64,000 nucleotides of DNA from Fulvia fulva (Eukaryota > Ascomycota > Dothideomycetes > Mycosphaerellales > Mycosphaerellaceae). The notes beneath the pieces were generated by a model, which worked only from the letters and a program-made list of their open reading frames with translations, did not search any database and had not been told where the DNA came from. The first letter of the stretch is position 1. Each line of letters starts with the position of its first letter. The position numbers were made by a program, and so were the translations under genes. Location of the stretch: assembly GCF_020509005.1 (NCBI RefSeq), contig NC_063018.1:496001-560000 (forward strand), in the 5' to 3' direction. Of this stretch, positions 23,421 to 32,283 are shown piece after piece.

Positions 23421-23944
23421 CGTGGGCGGTGATGCGCTGGTGACGGTGGGTGATTGAGTGGTGGAAGGAGCTCAGGGAGCTGTTCTCCGCTGGTATGAGG
23501 TAGGTGGGCAGGTGCAGCACAGTGTCTGCTCGTGTACGGAAGGAGGCACCAAGTCTGCGTCTCGAAGCCGATATCACAGCACTTGCGCCAGACGCTCAGC
23601 TGTTGTCGTGATGCGGCGGGTGACTCGAGGTGAATGTGGTAGTTATGTTCGAAGCAGCTATTGATGCTATTAGTATGTGCCACGAGCAATAGCTACAGCA
23701 ATGGCTCGTGACAGGCAGGCAGACAGGCAGGCAGGCTGTGTTGTGGCAGCTGTGGGACAGGAATAGAAAGTGAAAGTGCTCGTTCGTTCCTGCCCGCCAA
23801 AAGTAGTCCCCACGTTTCGCCATATGACGCTAGAAGTGCAGGGTTCTGTCGTGTCGTTTCACGCTAGTATAATCCTAGCACAACAGCGAACGACACCTCC
23901 GGCCATCAACAACCCGGTCAAGGCACATCACATCGACCACAGCA
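23421..23944. other. Divergent promoter region with a CAGG microsatellite
   Basis: Between the divergent PCM1 and mL40 genes. A short tandem tract of GGCA/GACA units (ACAGGCAGGCAGACAGGCAG) lies near 23,711-23,736. No coding signal. Confidence 0.45.
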
Positions 23945-24567
23945 ATGGCAGCAATGAAGACCCCATCAATGTCTCTCCTACGGCTCTTCTCGCCCGCGAT
24001 ACGATCAGACACACTACCATGGACAGCACGAGGATGTCTGGCGCAAACACAGCAGCAGACCGCACACTTTTCCAGCACATCACAGCTCCAAAAGAGGAAT
24101 CAAGGCGGCGTCAAGAAGGATCCCAGGATTGGTAAGACAACATCATCGATCCCTTACTATCAGTCCCTCGCTCACACAGCATAGTCCAAATCCGGTACCA
24201 CCTCCAACACCCCCTAACCCCCCGCCCGCTCCGCTTCTCACGCAACCGCGCCCTCCGCCACTGGACCATCCACCGCGCATGGCACCGCTTCCAGGACACC
24301 CTGCGCACGAATCGTGAACGCGAGCTGGAACGTCAGTACAATAGTATGTACTACGCGTGCGAAGAGCTGCGGAAGATAGACGATCGGGGGATGACAGCGG
24401 AGGAGCGGGAGAGAGTAGGGATAGAGGGAGATAGCAAGGAGATGGGAAGACTGTATAGAATCGCGATGATGAAGAATGAAATTTGGGATGAGGTGCCGAT
24501 TGAGTATGCGAGGATACAGACGGAGACGCCGCCAAGGGGTGGGTGGAACGAGGCATGGACGAAGTGA
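23945..24567 (+). CDS. MRPL28: Mitochondrial large ribosomal subunit protein mL40 (MRPL28 type)
   Basis: Two exons, 23,945-24,131 and 24,185-24,567, with a 53-nt intron (GTAAGAC...CATAG), total 189 residues. Exon 1 encodes a mitochondrial targeting peptide rich in Arg, Ser and Leu (MAAMKTPSMSLLRLFSPAIR) and ends in KKDPRI. Exon 2 continues VQIRYHLQHPLTPRPLRFSR, then LRHWTIHRAWHRFQ and YARIQTETPPRGGWNEAWTK. The pattern HPLTPRPLRF, HWTIHRAW and the C-terminal ETPPR-GWN block is characteristic of fungal mL40. It acts in the mitoribosome. The splice was chosen because it restores the conserved DPRIxxIRYHL junction without changing frame. Confidence 0.88.
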
Positions 24568-24930
24568 TGAAGGAGGGACGCAGAGGCTTTGTATAAAGTG
24601 TGTCTTGATAAGAGACCATGGCGAGGTCGCTGTTCAGTGGGCACCAGTGGGCACAGATAGTCGGAGACTACTGTGTCCTTGGATTCATGTATAGTTCAGG
24701 CGAATAAACGCCTTATACCCTGACCTCCCTCGTGCAGTACGACCACTACGCAGCTCCAACACTCACAGGAAAGCTTTCTCGCCACCATCACCTTTGTCGA
24801 CTGTCTCGAGCTTGCGCTCGCCACAGACTCGACCCCGAACGGCAGCATCGCGCTGCACCTGGTCTCACCACTTCACCCGCGCGTCGGTCTCACCTCCAGC
24901 TTCGGCAACTCTTTTCTCTTCCTCTTCGTA
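24568..24930. other. Intergenic region
   Basis: Holds the mL40 3' end. A plus-strand frame is open from about 24,741 to 24,995 and has coding-like codon bias but no ATG or homology I can see. Confidence 0.35.
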
Positions 24931-25348
24931 TTACCTCACTTCTTCCTCAACATCCGTCCTCTCAACTTGGTCCTCCGAGAAAATGGCACTGTACCTCAAG
25001 TAGTCCGAGAGGTTCTCAATGCGCTTGAACCTCTCATCGCCGCCGTTACCGTCGGGGTCGTCGAGGCCGAGAAAAGAGCGCATGATGGGGTCGTGGACTG
25101 TGAGGAGAACGCGACGCCACTCGTTGGCAAGATTACCTGAAGAGTCGGGGCGGAGGGTGAGGGCCATGAGGTCTTTGGTGAGGTTGAGAAAGTATGTCTT
25201 GGTTCCGTCACTGATCACATGTGCAGTGGAGATGAGCTTGCGGATATAGTTGTTGATACTCGACCACTTCTGGAACCTGGAGAACTTAGTGATGGTCGTG
25301 GGTGTGCGTTACGTTGACTTGTTTCGCTCGCGACTCTGAAATCGACAT
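24931..25348 (-). CDS. Small protein of unknown function, two exons (model uncertain)
   Basis: The core frame (25,269-24,931) is open and reads KWSSINNYIRKLISTAHVIS, then FLNLTKDLMALTLRPDSSGN and RIENLSDYLRYSAIF. Its only possible in-exon starts are GTG, so an upstream exon is needed. The best candidate is 25,348-25,319 (MSISESRAKQ), joined by a 49-nt intron with a CACTAAG branch-like site, giving 122 residues. The protein is soluble, with charged helices and no signal peptide. I do not recognise a family. The exact acceptor (three AG sites lie close together) and the 3' end after DVEEEVR are open. Confidence 0.45.
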
Positions 25349-25547
25349 CGTGACTTATGACTGGATGCGCGGTGGATGCGTAATGACGCGATATCGACAC
25401 TTCTTGGTGGTGCCAGGCGAAGATGTTGTGGTAATCTGCGGTCGGCACAATACATGTGGACAGATGAGGTCGCCTTTTGTACTCGAAAGACTCAGAGAGG
25501 CGCAGTGCTTGCATCACCGGTTCGAAAGATGATCACATGAAAGAACG

Positions 25548-26018
25548 ATGACGAGATTCACCTTCAACTGTGGTATCGAAGTATCATGCTTCACTGGAAT
25601 GATGGAAAACGACCAAGAGAACGACACCACGCTGCTGTGGAACACCGCCAACCCAGCGTCTCTTTTCGAAGATGTCGAGATCTTTGCTAGCAACATGCTC
25701 GTGGACACTGACGGGCCGCCCTCCATTCTGTCATCAGCCACGTCGTGCCCTGGGTGTCTACGCCACGACTATATTGGCTACCGCGCACTCCATGATATTG
25801 GACCACCTGCACTTGACATTCCAGACCGAGTTACGTTGCGAGTTGCTATCGATCAAGGTCGACACATGGCCCGAGCCAAGTTCTCCTGCTGTAGGAGACT
25901 AAAGGTTCAGGTCAATGGTCTTGGTCAGCATGTCGCCAGATACTTCGAGGGCAACTGCCTGCAATGCGTTCGCGAGAAGGTGCAATATTTGATGAAGACA
26001 TGCGAGAAGCATACTTGA
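25548..26018 (+). CDS. BTB-family C-terminal-domain protein lacking the BTB domain
   Basis: Single open frame of 156 residues from ATG 25,548. Its C-terminus, EGNCLQCVREKVQYLMKTCEKHT, matches the ends of the two BTB proteins in this window (CEGLCLQCIVEDES..KRCTKHI and CEGLCLACVLSEDA..VACTKHT). The shared pattern is G-x-C-L-x-C ... C-x-K-H, plus an upstream Cys pair (FSCC versus LTCC and TCGEC). No BTB fold precedes it: the N-terminal 70 residues are an unrelated acidic stretch (MMENDQENDTTLLWNTANPA). It lies head to tail 276 bp upstream of a BTB-bearing paralogue. It may be a truncated duplicate or a stand-alone version. The C-terminal module may bind metal, which is inference. Confidence 0.55.
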   Translation: MTRFTFNCGIEVSCFTGMMENDQENDTTLLWNTANPASLFEDVEIFASNMLVDTDGPPSILSSATSCPGCLRHDYIGYRALHDIGPPALDIPDRVTLRVAIDQGRHMARAKFSCCRRLKVQVNGLGQHVARYFEGNCLQCVREKVQYLMKTCEKHT

Positions 26019-26294
26019 CCAATGGGAGCCATCCGATGGATGTGGCTGAAAGAGAAGCCATACCTGATCACTTGAACGATCATGTCTTGTCGTGTACTGT
26101 AGACATGGCACAAAGTAATCAAATCGATTTACCTGGCTCTGGTATGCACTTTCACATGCTCGCTAATTCTCGCGCTAATGCAGCAAACTTTTCTTGGACG
26201 AGGTCGCCGCGTTTGCCGCCTCATACTAGTTCTCCACACGTCCATTTCGGTCAATCCTCCTACTGCAGGCTCGTCCAACCTACTACCACTCACC

Positions 26295-27452
26295 ATGGCG
26301 ACCGACCAAGAAGATATCGCTGCTGATGGCGATGTCATCCTGATCGTCGGCAACGACGATGACAAGAGACGCATCCGAGTCGCATCATCAATACTATCCG
26401 CTGCATCACCAGTCCTCAAGGCGCTACTGGGACCTCACTTCCGCGAAGGCTCGCAGCCGCGCAGCTCGGCCAGTCCGGTCGAGATCCTTATGCCGGACGA
26501 TGACAGCACAGCGATGACCTATGTCTGTCGACTCATCCACTACAAGCCTGTAGATGAGAGAGAGCTGGAAGCTGCGTAAGTTCGCACCAACAATAGACAC
26601 TTCTAAGCCCTTTGATGGCAGCGATACTGTCTTTGCCACCCGTGCTTGCGATACGCCTTAAGACTGTCCGTGCCTGGCAGTCAACGCGTTTTCAGTACGC
26701 CTATTACTAACATTCGACCTCTCCAGACTCCTCGCTGTCGCCGTGACAGTCGACAAGTACGGCCTCGGCGACGCCTTACGTATGTACTTCAGTGGAGTCC
26801 TCCTTCGCTGGGAGACCAGGCATTCCAATCTTTCGGATACTGCGACCCTGTGGGCCTTCACCACGGCTGCATACCTTCTGCGTGACGCATACAACTTCAA
26901 GCGACTCACACACATTCTCATCGTCAACACAAGGTCGCCATGTTCGACGCATTGCGTGAGCCCGAGAGCAGAACAATGGTGCCTCTCGTCACACTCGGTA
27001 TGTGGTCACACTTGCTTATGGGATGGTAAAAGGAGAACACTAACTGTCTTGCAGTCGCAATCGAGTCGGTCCGGACAGCCGCGCGCAATGAATTGGTCGA
27101 AGAGCTGACCCGCGCCGCCACTTGTACCAGATACTACTCCCACGATACGGACTATGCTGGCTTCCTGACCAGCATCGCGAAGACAATGGGTGACACGACC
27201 TGGCCACCGAAGTTCTCAGCCGCGGGTGTGGACACCCTAGGAGCCGCACTCTCAAAGATCGAGAACTTGCCAGACTACGATCTCACCTGCTGCGTCGAAA
27301 CAGTCTCTGCCGGCCGGTCCAAGAGCTCGGTTGCCAAATACACCTGCGCTAGCATAGTTCAGAAGGTCGCCCTCAAGTGCGAGGGTCTTTGTCTGCAGTG
27401 TATCGTTGAGGACGAGTCGGATCTGACGAAAAGGTGCACCAAGCACATTTGA
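26295..27452 (+). pseudogene. BTB/POZ domain protein with a frameshift in exon 2
   Basis: Exons 26,295-26,575, 26,727-26,997 and 27,055-27,452, with clean introns of 151 and 57 nt. The BTB domain starts in exon 1: GDVILIVGNDDDKRRIRVAS, then SAASPVLKALLGPHFREG, continuing in exon 2 with AVTVDKYGLGDALRMYF and AYLLRDAYNFKRLTHILI. Near 26,926-26,936 the homologous reading moves to another frame (KVAMFDALREPESRTMVPLV), equal to loss of one base or gain of two. From there exon 3 is intact to the conserved CEGLCLQC...CTKHI end. I found no intron that repairs the shift, so this is either a recent pseudogene or a sequence error. BTB proteins usually act as CUL3 ubiquitin-ligase adaptors. Confidence 0.7.
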
Positions 27453-27807
27453 ACGGTCTGCCACACATACCTCGAATGTCGCTTTTAGACCATTAGCTGA
27501 GATGGCACGGAGGGAAGCTTAGCACAAGCGGGCGGTTGACGCGAAGGGTGGGACGTCAAGCGCGTCTATCACGCACAGTACCTGGTAGTCGCCCGTGGTA
27601 TCGAAGGGCAGTTCGCACAAAGAGTCGAAACTCTGAGCAGCATTGATGCGTTGTAGACACAATGGCAATCGTTGAAGCTTAACTTCAGCTTGCTCACAGA
27701 ACGTACAAGAATCGCAATGATACATACGTACGCCCAGTACCAGTAATCACACACAAGCACATGCTACTTCCAGCGCGTCACTTCCGCGCCGCCTGATGCG
27801 TTCCCGT
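27453..27807. other. Intergenic region
   Basis: Convergent 3' flanks of the BTB gene and succinyl-CoA ligase. No coding, RNA or repeat signal seen. Confidence 0.4.
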
Positions 27808-29251
27808 CTATATACCCAGGGTGAACTCGACACCAACATCGATGTCGCGTGCTGCGAAAAGTGTCAGTAATGATCCCATCAATCAATCCTCGAAGTATGT
27901 TTAAACTCACCAATCTTCACCACCTTACTGAACTGCACACTCTTCTCCGCCGCCGTCTGCAAATCATCAATGCTGAAAATCTTCAACCCACTCTCATTAA
28001 TCAGCTTCTCCGCCTGCTCCGAGTTGGTACCCTGCAGCCTCGCGATAACCGGAGTCCTCAAGTTCATGCTCTCCACCACATTGATCAGACCCTTAGCAAT
28101 CGCATCACATCTCACGATACCACCAAAGATGTTGACAAAGATAGCCGTCACCTTGGGGTCAGATGTGATCAGGTCGAAGGCAGACTTGATAGCCTCTGGG
28201 GTAGCACCTCCGCCGACATCGAGGAAGTTCGCCGGGCTGCCGCCGTTGAGCTTGATGATGTCCATGGTTGCCATGGCGAGACCGGCACCGTTGACGAGGC
28301 AGCCGATGTCACCGTCGAGCTTGATGAAGTTGAGGCCTTGTTCGCCAGCCTTGACTTCGTCGGCGTCTTCTTGGGAAGGATCTCGCCAGCTGAAGATTTC
28401 CTTTTGGCGGAACTCGGCGTTGTCGTCGAAGTTGAGCTTGGCGTCCATGCAGAGGACTTGGTGGTCGGAGGTCTCGGAAAGTGGGTTGATCTCGATCTGT
28501 GTTGCGTCCTTCTCCATGAAGATCTTGTAGAGCTTCTGGATGGTGTCCTTGGCCGGCTGAATGCATTGTTTGGAGAATCCAAGCTTGGTGGCGATGTCGG
28601 TCGCGATGTCGTCGGTCACGCCCTTGTGGATGTCGATTGGTGTGGTGATGATGGCCTCTGGGTTCTCCTTGGCTACCGTCTCAATGTCCATACCACCTTG
28701 GCTCGAAGCGACAATGACAGGGCCTTGCGATTGACGGTCCATCAGGATTGCGAGGTAGAATTCACGACGGGCGAACTTGCGCTCAACGATGTAGACGCTG
28801 TTGCAGATCCTGCCGCGCTCGCCAGTTTGCTTTGTGATGAGCTTGTGGCCGATCATCTGGTCGGCGAGGATGGACGCCTCGCGTGGGCTATACACGATCC
28901 TCACACCACCCTTGAATCCGTTGTCGAAGTGGCCCTTTCCACGGCCTCCTGCCAGTACTTGTGCCTTGATGACCATGTCCTCTCCGCCGATCTGCGAGGC
29001 CACCTCTTGTGCCTCCTTGGGGCTGTGCGCTACATTGCCCCTGGGGACCCCGATGCCGTACGAGTCGAGGAGCTGGGCGGATCGGTATTCGTGGATGGAG
29101 AGGTTGCGCACTTGTTGGCGGATGGGCGCTTCCTGCAGATAGTGTTAGATGCTGTGCCGGGATGCTATTCCTTCCCCTGGTGAGGATGCTGTACCTTGAA
29201 GCTCTGCAGAGCAGAGGCGACCTGCCTGCTGCTACGGGCGAGCTTGAACAT
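27808..29251 (-). CDS. LSC2: Succinyl-CoA ligase beta subunit, mitochondrial
   Basis: Three exons on the minus strand: 29,251-29,195, 29,132-27,911 and 27,851-27,808, introns 62 and 59 nt, 440 residues. It forms succinyl-CoA or succinate with nucleotide triphosphate in the TCA cycle, paired with an alpha subunit. Exon 1 gives a targeting peptide (MFKLARSSRQVASALQSFK). The ATP-grasp part starts LSIHEYRSAQLLDSYGIGVP and has VIKAQVLAGGRGKGHF and the metal site IEINPLSE. The C-terminal ligase part has FLDVGGGATPEAI and NIFGGIVRCDAIAKG. The last exon replaces an apparent early stop (GEFKHTSRID) with the family ending ARDIDVGVEFTLGI, which settles the splice. A 444-residue antisense frame covering it is a shadow. 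It is divergent from the next gene with only 220 bp between starts. Confidence 0.93.
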
Positions 29252-29471
29252 GGTGGCGTTCTGGATTGTGGTGTGAGAAAACAGGAGATGTCGTCTGCCG
29301 TCTGTTTCGAGAGACGTGAAGCTCTCCGGGAAGCTCTTTCGCGAGCGTCAGGCTTGCACGCTTGCTTCTGCCGCAGAATCCCACACTAAGCCGACCTGAG
29401 ACACTTCACCTCCGATATATCTTCGTGCACCACCACTACCACCGCATCCCTACTGCTATGCAACAGTAGTC

Positions 29472-30197
29472 ATGGCAGACACAGACAGACAACTAAGCGC
29501 CATCGACATCCTCATAACCCGTCAGAACATCGCTCTCGCACGAAGTCAAAAACTGCTGCAATCATGGCTTCCAGCAAAGGCTTCCGAGCAGCCCACTTCT
29601 GCAGCTGCAGACAGCGATCAGGATGACTTTCAAGGTCTGGGCGAGGCTACAGGCATAGGTGCGAAGCGCAAGAATGAAGATGACAGTGAGCTTGGCGGAA
29701 TCCTCAAACGTAGACGGACAGACAACGACAAATTGCTTGAGAACTTGATTGGCAAAAAAGCTGCTCAAGCTCGCAAGAAGTCGCAAGAGGCTGAAAAGAG
29801 CACACATGCGGCTCGGAAGCCGTTAGAGTCGCAGAAACTGAAGATGTTCAACAAGCCTGCTGAGAGCGAGGATGAGGAAGAGGGACGAGCTTCGGCTTTC
29901 ACGTCAAAGAAACAGAGGAGATCGCAAAAGAATGCTACGATGCCGGTGGACGCTGTCGCTGTGGCCGGAGCAGATGATGAAGATACATTGAACGGAGACG
30001 CCGAGCCTCCAGATCCGAGGGAGGATGCTGCGGTCTTGAAGGAACTAGCCGGCCAAGCTGACATCGCCGCCGATGATAGCGAAGCCGAAGACCCAAGACC
30101 GCAGAAGAGGAAGGCAGGGAGTTATCTCGACGAATTGCTAGCCCAAAAGGCCAAAAAGAAGAACAAGAAAAAGAAGAAAGGCAAAAGTGATGTCTGA
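29472..30197 (+). CDS. Basic/acidic nuclear-type protein, DUF3245-like
   Basis: Single exon, 241 residues. The N-terminus SAIDILITRQNIALARSQKL, followed by LQSWLPAK, fits the short conserved motif (IDxLLxRQNxALARSQ...SWLP) of the fungal DUF3245 family; this is from memory of the family and is not certain. The rest is low complexity: two KKRR-type basic patches (ILKRRRTDNDK, KKQRRSQK), acidic stretches, and a C-terminal run AKKKNKKKKKGKSDV. This composition suggests a nuclear or nucleolar protein, possibly in ribosome biogenesis, but no activity can be read. It shares a 220-bp divergent promoter region with LSC2. Confidence 0.65.
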   Translation: MADTDRQLSAIDILITRQNIALARSQKLLQSWLPAKASEQPTSAAADSDQDDFQGLGEATGIGAKRKNEDDSELGGILKRRRTDNDKLLENLIGKKAAQARKKSQEAEKSTHAARKPLESQKLKMFNKPAESEDEEEGRASAFTSKKQRRSQKNATMPVDAVAVAGADDEDTLNGDAEPPDPREDAAVLKELAGQADIAADDSEAEDPRPQKRKAGSYLDELLAQKAKKKNKKKKKGKSDV

Positions 30198-30278
30198 ACA
30201 AAATATGGGCTGATTTTGCTATACACGCTCAAGATACCCAGCAGCACAATATTGACATATCTTCATCCAAAACCCCTC

Positions 30279-31520
30279 CTACTCCCTCACGATCAAACTC
30301 GCCATCCCCATCCCCGTTCCAATACACATGCTAACCACACCCAACTGCTGCCCTTGTCTTTCCAGCTCCGGTAGTAAGGTCGCGAGCTGCCTCGCTCCTG
30401 TCGCACCAAGAGGATGTCCCAATGCGATTGCTCCGCCCTTGGGATTTACTTTGCTCTCATCAATCCCCAACGTCCGTACACAGTGAATCGCCTGACTTGC
30501 GAACGCCTCGTTAATCTCCCAAATCCCAATCTCGCTCTTATCTACGCCGGTGTAGTCTAGCAACTTTGGAATTGCGAGAGCAGGCCCAATCCCCATCTCA
30601 TCAGGCTTGCAGCCAATGACTTGCGTTCCTGCCCACTTTCCGATAATGCTGGAGGTGAGGCCTAGTTCCGTGGCAGTACTGCGTCGCATCATGAGCGTCG
30701 CAGCCGCGCCATCAGAGACTTGTGAGCTATTTCCCGCAGTGGCTGTGCCCGTCTCCTTGAAGGCAGGCTTCATCTTCGCGAGACTTTCTGGGGAGGAGTT
30801 GGGTCTGATTCCGTCGTCTTTCGTCACTGTGATCTCTTCCGTCGTCTCTGGGTTCTCGGGATTAGGATGCCACCTTGTTGTTACAGCTACGATCTCCTTA
30901 TCGAATAGTCCCTCCTTCTGTGCTTTCGCGGCTTTAAGATGCGACGAGGCCGCAAAGGCATCCTGATCTGCACGAGATACACCGTATCGCTCCGCCACAT
31001 TCTCTGCCGTGATTCCCATAGACATGATACAATCCTTTGCATCCTTCACCGGGCTATTCCGTAGTTCATCCCAGAGTTGTGTAGGAATTGCTCTTGAGCC
31101 GTAGTTTCGCGTCATGCTCTCCATGCCGCCTCCAATGCCTACATCAATCTGACCTACTGCGATCGCGTTGGCGATTCCTGTTATCGCTGCAAGACCTGAC
31201 GAACATGCCCTGTTCACAGTTTGAACACTGGTAGTAATGGGCACGCAGACGTGGCATGCTGCCATGCGGCCTGCCTTTGAGCCACCCAGTTCGGAGAGGA
31301 CGGTACCAATCTGAACGTCGTCTATCTTCGCAGGATCGAGGTTGGTGTTTGCAGCCAATGTTGCTTTGAGGACGTGGGCGAGCAGTTCGTGGTCGTGGGC
31401 ATCTTTGAAGCCGCCTTTCTTCGCTCGTGTGACTGGTGTGCGGAGAGCAGAGAGGAAGACGATATCGTTGGGGTTCTTTTGGAGGATGCTCTTCGTGCCT
31501 TTCTGGATGAAGCCGGCCAT
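30279..31520 (-). CDS. 3-ketoacyl-CoA thiolase (acetyl-CoA C-acyltransferase)
   Basis: Single exon, 413 residues, full thiolase length. It cleaves 3-ketoacyl-CoA to acetyl-CoA and a shortened acyl-CoA in fatty-acid beta-oxidation. The active residues are visible: nucleophile Cys106 in NRACSSGLAAI, the NEAFA motif in WEINEAFASQAIH, His in GGAIALGHPLGATGARQ and the second Cys in VSMCIGTGMG. The profile (VNRACSSG, GGGMESMTRNY) fits the peroxisomal 3-ketoacyl thiolase branch rather than acetoacetyl-CoA thiolase. Oddly, the N-terminus MAGFIQKGTKSILQKNPNDI has no obvious PTS2 nonapeptide and the C-terminus ASLIVRE is not PTS1, so targeting is unclear. An unseen upstream exon could supply a signal. 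Confidence 0.9.
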   Translation of the reverse strand: MAGFIQKGTKSILQKNPNDIVFLSALRTPVTRAKKGGFKDAHDHELLAHVLKATLAANTNLDPAKIDDVQIGTVLSELGGSKAGRMAACHVCVPITTSVQTVNRACSSGLAAITGIANAIAVGQIDVGIGGGMESMTRNYGSRAIPTQLWDELRNSPVKDAKDCIMSMGITAENVAERYGVSRADQDAFAASSHLKAAKAQKEGLFDKEIVAVTTRWHPNPENPETTEEITVTKDDGIRPNSSPESLAKMKPAFKETGTATAGNSSQVSDGAAATLMMRRSTATELGLTSSIIGKWAGTQVIGCKPDEMGIGPALAIPKLLDYTGVDKSEIGIWEINEAFASQAIHCVRTLGIDESKVNPKGGAIALGHPLGATGARQLATLLPELERQGQQLGVVSMCIGTGMGMASLIVRE

Positions 31521-32283
31521 GATTGCTACGTTTCTTGGGCTATTGCTATGGGTTGTCTGGACCTAGGGAGTAAGATATCGACGCGTCTGACCTCGTGCAC
31601 GGCAGATGAGAGCAGACGAAGGAGGATTTACAGCAAAGAGAAAGACAGAACCTACGAAACCTAGGATCACATCGTGGCGCCGATATACGGCAGTCAACTG
31701 TCTTGTTGGTAGGTGCAGGGAGGAGAGGTTAGAGCATCGGATAGTGGTGTCGGCAAGTTCGGAAGCTGGGTGAGAACTTACCCGTGGTCGCGACTTCCTC
31801 CCATCTCGATCTTCAACACCAACATTCACAGTCTTGGCTCCAGGACGACAGCCGTCACAATCTGATCTCTGTCACGACTCTAGTCGAGATGCCACGTCAA
31901 TAGGCGCGAAGCTGGATATCAGATGGCGTGGCCGATCCTCTCGGAGCGGTCTGTGAGGCCAATGGTCCAGAGTGCCATGCTAGCACGATGAGGCTGAGGC
32001 AATGACCAGATCACTGAGCAATACCACCAGATCAGCCAGGCTGAGGGACAAACTTGCTGCTCGGGAGACTCACTCCCCAAGGCAGATCGTATGAGGTGTA
32101 AGTCGTGAAACGTGACACTAAAGATGCGCAGGGGGTAGTTGAGCTGAGCTTCTTGCGAGCCGAGCATGCACACTCCACCACTCTGTGAATACTGAGGGGT
32201 GGACTGACACTCAGTGACATGTTCGACATCATAAGCCCTAGGAACGACTCGGGTACATCATTCGGTCCGTCAACGAACAAACG
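31521..32283. other. Intergenic region upstream of thiolase and HET genes
   Basis: About 760 bp between divergent genes. No open frame with recognisable content and no clear repeat. Probably promoters and 5' UTRs of both flanking genes. Confidence 0.4.

Noticed and set aside
24741..24995. Open plus-strand stretch with coding-like bias
   Set aside because: No ATG, no homology, and partly opposite to the small minus-strand gene.
27849..29183. 444-codon plus-strand frame
   Set aside because: Antisense shadow of the succinyl-CoA ligase beta gene, rich in Leu, Val and Asp with no domain.
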